Shown one piece after another: positions 61,264-64,000 of a stretch of 64,000 nucleotides of DNA. Numbering within the stretch: position 1 is the stretch's first letter; every line of letters begins with the position of its first letter. The DNA is from Ancylobacter koreensis (GTDB lineage: Bacteria > Pseudomonadota > Alphaproteobacteria > Rhizobiales > Xanthobacteraceae), in NCBI RefSeq assembly GCF_023016525.1, contig NZ_JALKCG010000008.1, forward strand, positions 62,001 to 126,000, read 5' to 3'. The notes under the pieces are model-generated. The model saw only the letters and a list, made by a program, of their open reading frames with translations. It did no database searches and was not told the origin of the DNA. The position numbers and the translations under genes are program-made.

Positions 61264-62382
61264 TCACACCCCTTCGAGCAGCACATCGAGATCGACCGAG
61301 GAGCGCTTGCCGATATTGTCGGCATCCGCCTCGAGGAAGGCGGTCGCGGCCTTGCGGCCCTCCTCGCGCAGCATGGTGAGGAAGTCCCACTCGGCGTTGA
61401 GCTTGGAGGAATAGCCGAGCGTACCCATGATCGAGTTGCGCACCAGATGGATGCGCATCTTCGCCCATTGCGCGCCCTCGCTATGACCGGGATCGGCCAC
61501 CTGCCGCAGCAGCGCGATCATGCGCAGCTCCTTCAGCAGCGCGGAGTTGAACGACACCTCGTTAAGCCGGTTGAGGATCTCGGCCGCCGTGCGCGGCGTG
61601 CCCGGCCGCTCGATGGGGTTGATCGGAATGAGGATGGTGTCGTCGGAATCGAGCTCGCGCACCAGCGGCGTCATGGTCGGGTTGCCGGCATAACCACCGT
61701 CCCAGTAGCTCTCACCGTCGATCTCCACAGCCTGGAACAGCGTGGGCAGGCAGGCGGAGGCGAGCAGCACCTCCGGCGTGATCTCGGCGTTGCGGAACAC
61801 CCGGCCGCGCCCGGTACGCACATTGGTAGCGGTGATAAAGACCTTGACCGGCGAGGCCTTCAGCCGATCGAAGTCGATGGCCTTCTCCAGTATGGCCAGC
61901 AGCGGGTTGGAGCCGCCGGGATTGAGGTCGTAGGGCGAATAGAGCCGCGACATCAGGTCCATGGCGACGAAGAGCGGCGAATTGTCGAGCGTCCAGCGCC
62001 CCAGCAGCACGTCGAGCGGCCCGCGCTGGAAGGGCGAGAAGCGGGCGGCATCCGCGACATGGCGCCAATAGGCGTCGAGCGCGGCGCGCGCGCCCTCCGC
62101 GCCGCCGGCGGCATAGCCGTCGGCCATCACCGCCGCGTTCATCGCTCCCGCCGAGGTGCCGGAGACGCCGTCGATGCGGAGCCATTCCTCCTCCAGCAGC
62201 CGGTCGATCACCCCCCAGGTGAAGGCGCCGTGCGAGCCGCCCCCCTGCAAGGCGAGGTCGACCAGCACGGGCGCGCGGCCAGCGGGCGGCGCTTCGGCGC
62301 CGGGACCAGCCGCAGGGGCGGGAGCGGGCGGGAGAGATTTCGCGGGAGAGGTTTTTGCGCGGGGCGTCGTCGCTCGGGCCAT
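61264..62382 (-). CDS. Patatin-like phospholipase
   Basis: A 372-residue acyl hydrolase. After a 38-residue Pro/Ala/Lys-rich tail comes the patatin domain: oxyanion motif LALQGGGSHGAFTWGVID, nucleophile elbow DGVSGTSAGAMNAAVMADG (GTSAG), and the catalytic Asp in YWDGGYAGNPTM (DGG). The 3' part (ILNRLNEVSFNSALLKELRMI) matches the alphaproteobacterial patatin group found next to poly-hydroxybutyrate catabolism genes. It probably starts an operon with the GntP permease and gltS. Confidence 0.92.
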   Translation of the reverse strand: MARATTPRAKTSPAKSLPPAPAPAAGPGAEAPPAGRAPVLVDLALQGGGSHGAFTWGVIDRLLEEEWLRIDGVSGTSAGAMNAAVMADGYAAGGAEGARAALDAYWRHVADAARFSPFQRGPLDVLLGRWTLDNSPLFVAMDLMSRLYSPYDLNPGGSNPLLAILEKAIDFDRLKASPVKVFITATNVRTGRGRVFRNAEITPEVLLASACLPTLFQAVEIDGESYWDGGYAGNPTMTPLVRELDSDDTILIPINPIERPGTPRTAAEILNRLNEVSFNSALLKELRMIALLRQVADPGHSEGAQWAKMRIHLVRNSIMGTLGYSSKLNAEWDFLTMLREEGRKAATAFLEADADNIGKRSSVDLDVLLEGV

Positions 62383-62574
62383 GGGGCACGCCTGTGCAGG
62401 AGGAACGGCGTACCCTATTCCGCTCCATGCTGCACCACAACATGAAAGCGGCGGCCCGGATTCCCCGCGAAAGACGGAATCGTCAGCCGGCGAAATTACT
62501 TAAGGAAATTCCGGCTTTTCATCACCCCGTCTCCACGCGACGGTATGCTGCATTGCAGCATCGCACGGGCACTG

Positions 62575-62787
62575 TCAGGCGGCGGCGTCGAACTCCTCGA
62601 CATCCACCACGACCGCCCGCCCCGCATCCTCCATCTCGACCTGCCAGTCGACATTGAGCGCCGCCGCGTGCTGGACGCGGTCCCGCGCGATGCGCTCCGC
62701 CTCGCCGAGATCGGTGGCCTCCACGGTGACGTGGCCGACCTCACGCATGGTGACGGTGCGCTCAAGGGTGATGGTAAACTGGCTCAT
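62575..62787 (-). CDS. Small acidic hypothetical protein
   Basis: A 70-residue protein, MSQFTITLERTVTMREVGHV then TVEATDLGEAERIARDRVQHA, ending DAGRAVVVDVEEFDAAA. The pattern beta-alpha-beta with an acidic end resembles small DUF-type proteins with an ExA-E-A helix. I do not assign a family. It lies 93 bases downstream of opgH on the same strand. Codon use is normal. Confidence 0.65.
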   Translation of the reverse strand: MSQFTITLERTVTMREVGHVTVEATDLGEAERIARDRVQHAAALNVDWQVEMEDAGRAVVVDVEEFDAAA

Positions 62788-62880
62788 GGCGAGACCTCCG
62801 GCGACGGCCCTTGCTACGCCGCGATACGCCCGCGCTCTTTCGCAAAGGCGCGGCGCTTTCCGGCCCGCACGGCGGGACGC

Positions 62881-64000
62881 TTAGGTCGCGACCGTTTCAC
62901 CGTCGCGAAGCCGCAGCAGCCGGTCGAGCGCCTCGGCATCGCCGAGCGCCGCCGCCGTCTCGCGCGGGGTCAGCGCGGCGAGGGCCTCGTCGAGACAGCC
63001 GGCGTCATCGAGCTTGGCGCGCGCGACGAGGCGTTCGGGCGCGTGGTCGCCCGCAAGGCGCCGGCCGCCATGGGGGAGCATCGCCAGATGGGCCGCAAGC
63101 AGTTCCGGGCGTTTTAACAGCGCATGGACGGCATCGCCCGGGAGCGTAGCGGCTTCGAGTTGATCCGCGATCTCGTTGGCCCGGCGCAGCACCGGCGGGG
63201 GCTCGCGCTCCTCGGGCGTGGCGAGCAGCCCCCAGCGGGCAAAGCGTGCGCCCGCCGCGCTCCGGGCGGTCCAGGCGACGAGCGGAGCGGCAATCGCCAG
63301 CCCGAGGACGACGGGGCTCATCCAGAGGAACAGCGGCAGCGAGATCGCCAGCGCCGCGCCGCCCATTGCGAGGCCGAACAGCGTGTGCGGCGCGAAATGC
63401 CTGAGCGTCGCGCGCAGCGGCACGCTGCCGTCGCCCCGGCGCTGCGGCGACCAGCCGCCGTCCCGGCCGGCGAGAATGCCGACCACCGCTGCCGACTGCG
63501 TGACCATCATCACTGGCGCCGCGAGGCCGGAGATCAGCGTCTCCACCAGGATGCCGGCAAAGGCCCGCAGGGCCCCGCCGAAGCCCCGGCGCGCCGACGC
63601 CTCGCGCATGGTCATCGCATAGGCCATCAGCTTGGGCAGCAGCAGGATCGTCATTGTGCCGACGAACACCCGCGCGGCGCGCGCGGGGTCCTGCGCCGGC
63701 CAGGCGGGAAACAGCGAGAATTGCGAGGGGAAGTAGTCCGGCGGCACGAAACGCGCCTGAAGGGCGATGAGCAGGCCCGCCAGCAGCATGGCGAGCCACA
63801 GCGGCGCGGTGATGTAGGAGCCGATACCGGTGAGCAGATGCAGGCGGCTAAGCGGATGCAGCCCCCGCGCCGGCAGCACGGCGGTGTGCTGGAGGTTGCC
63901 CTGGCACCAGCGCCGGTCGCGTATGGCGAGATCGGTGAGCGAGGGCGGCCCCTCCTCGTAGCTGCCGGCGAGCGCCGGAACCATGTGCACCGCCCAGCCG
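62881..64000 (-). CDS. opgH: Glucan glucosyltransferase OpgH/MdoH (C-terminal part)
   Basis: The C-terminal 373 codons of the inner-membrane glucosyltransferase that makes the linear backbone of osmoregulated periplasmic glucans. Seen: a GWAVHMVPALAGSYEEGPP-type acceptor segment at the window edge, IRDRRWCQGNLQH (the Q/RxxRW catalytic motif in the form RRWCQG), then four or five helices and the cytoplasmic C-terminal tail (about 130 residues). The full protein should be 600-850 residues. The N-terminus is outside the window, as is any opgG partner. Confidence 0.93.
   Translation of the reverse strand, partial: GWAVHMVPALAGSYEEGPPSLTDLAIRDRRWCQGNLQHTAVLPARGLHPLSRLHLLTGIGSYITAPLWLAMLLAGLLIALQARFVPPDYFPSQFSLFPAWPAQDPARAARVFVGTMTILLLPKLMAYAMTMREASARRGFGGALRAFAGILVETLISGLAAPVMMVTQSAAVVGILAGRDGGWSPQRRGDGSVPLRATLRHFAPHTLFGLAMGGAALAISLPLFLWMSPVVLGLAIAAPLVAWTARSAAGARFARWGLLATPEEREPPPVLRRANEIADQLEAATLPGDAVHALLKRPELLAAHLAMLPHGGRRLAGDHAPERLVARAKLDDAGCLDEALAALTPRETAAALGDAEALDRLLRLRDGETVAT

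Noticed and set aside
59789-61468. Minus-strand frame extending GltS upstream to 961 residues
   Set aside because: It is out of frame over the GntP gene; the GltS family N-terminus starts at ATG 59788.
1-64000. CRISPR arrays, prophage, integrons or insertion sequences
   Set aside because: No regularly spaced repeats, transposase, integrase or phage structural genes were found; the only repeats are the short palindromic families.

Overview
The window is a GC-rich bacterial chromosome segment of alphaproteobacterial type, most likely order Hyphomicrobiales and perhaps a Xanthobacteraceae-like genus; the genus is inference only. The order-level reading rests on a ctrA and chpT cell-cycle pair, a dense cluster of GANTC (CcrM-type) sites upstream of ctrA, an EipA/DUF1134 gene, a DUF1236 gene, an oxygen-dependent-type cobaltochelatase subunit (CobN), and short palindromic intergenic repeats. 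There is no transposase, integrase, phage gene, CRISPR array, rRNA or tRNA that I can recognise, so this looks like ordinary core chromosome with metabolic and transport modules.

Layout. 1-8.7 kb: cobalamin module. cobN (partial) and cobW run left from one cobalamin riboswitch; cbtB-cbtA-cobU-cobO run right from a second one placed back to back with it; a TM2 protein, cobQ and the convergent cobD follow. 8.9-15.2 kb: recQ, a secreted SRPBCC protein plus a YVTN-type beta-propeller, thiopurine methyltransferase, an orphan CysA-like ATPase and a GNAT acetyltransferase. 15.2-21.8 kb: cell-cycle/envelope block with fliJ, ctrA, a DUF305 protein, a CheW-CheW-pseudoreceiver protein, chpT, cysQ and eipA. 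21.9-26 kb: a membrane-anchored coiled-coil protein, a SAF-domain oxidoreductase, and a DUF2087 gene whose leader can fold its own Shine-Dalgarno away. 26-28.9 kb: TPP-riboswitch-controlled thiO-thiS-thiG-thiE. 29-36.2 kb: an MHYT hybrid histidine kinase, a 27-residue membrane protein missed by length cut-offs, PAP2, hydrolase, MAPEG, Nudix, DUF1236 and a Bcr/CflA exporter. 36.4-44.4 kb: a TRAP QM pair and a sulfonate module (ssuD, a coupled flavoprotein, tauABC). 44.7-51.5 kb: AI-2E transporter, membrane-anchored hydrolase, RND pump with lipoprotein adaptor. 51.8-57.3 kb: a seven-gene Mrp/Mbh-like cation/proton antiporter operon with an unusual fusion. 57.4-64 kb: lipoprotein hydrolase, GltS, GntP, patatin, a small acidic protein and partial opgH.

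How the parts work together. The cobalamin genes cover cobalt handling (CbtAB, CobW, CobN) and corrin adenosylation, amidation and nucleotide-loop assembly (CobO, CobQ, CobD, CobU), with both directions switched by the coenzyme itself. The ctrA/chpT block holds the phosphorelay terminus (ChpT to CtrA) with an envelope gene of a family reported as CtrA-controlled in Brucella. Sulfur use is represented by an alkanesulfonate monooxygenase with Tau-type uptake, a CysA-like ATPase and CysQ. The best candidates for undescribed biology are the flavoprotein translationally coupled to ssuD, the double-CheW pseudoreceiver beside chpT, the Shine-Dalgarno-masking leader of the DUF2087 gene, and the antiporter operon in which the second antiporter-like subunit appears to have lost the conserved transmembrane glutamate.
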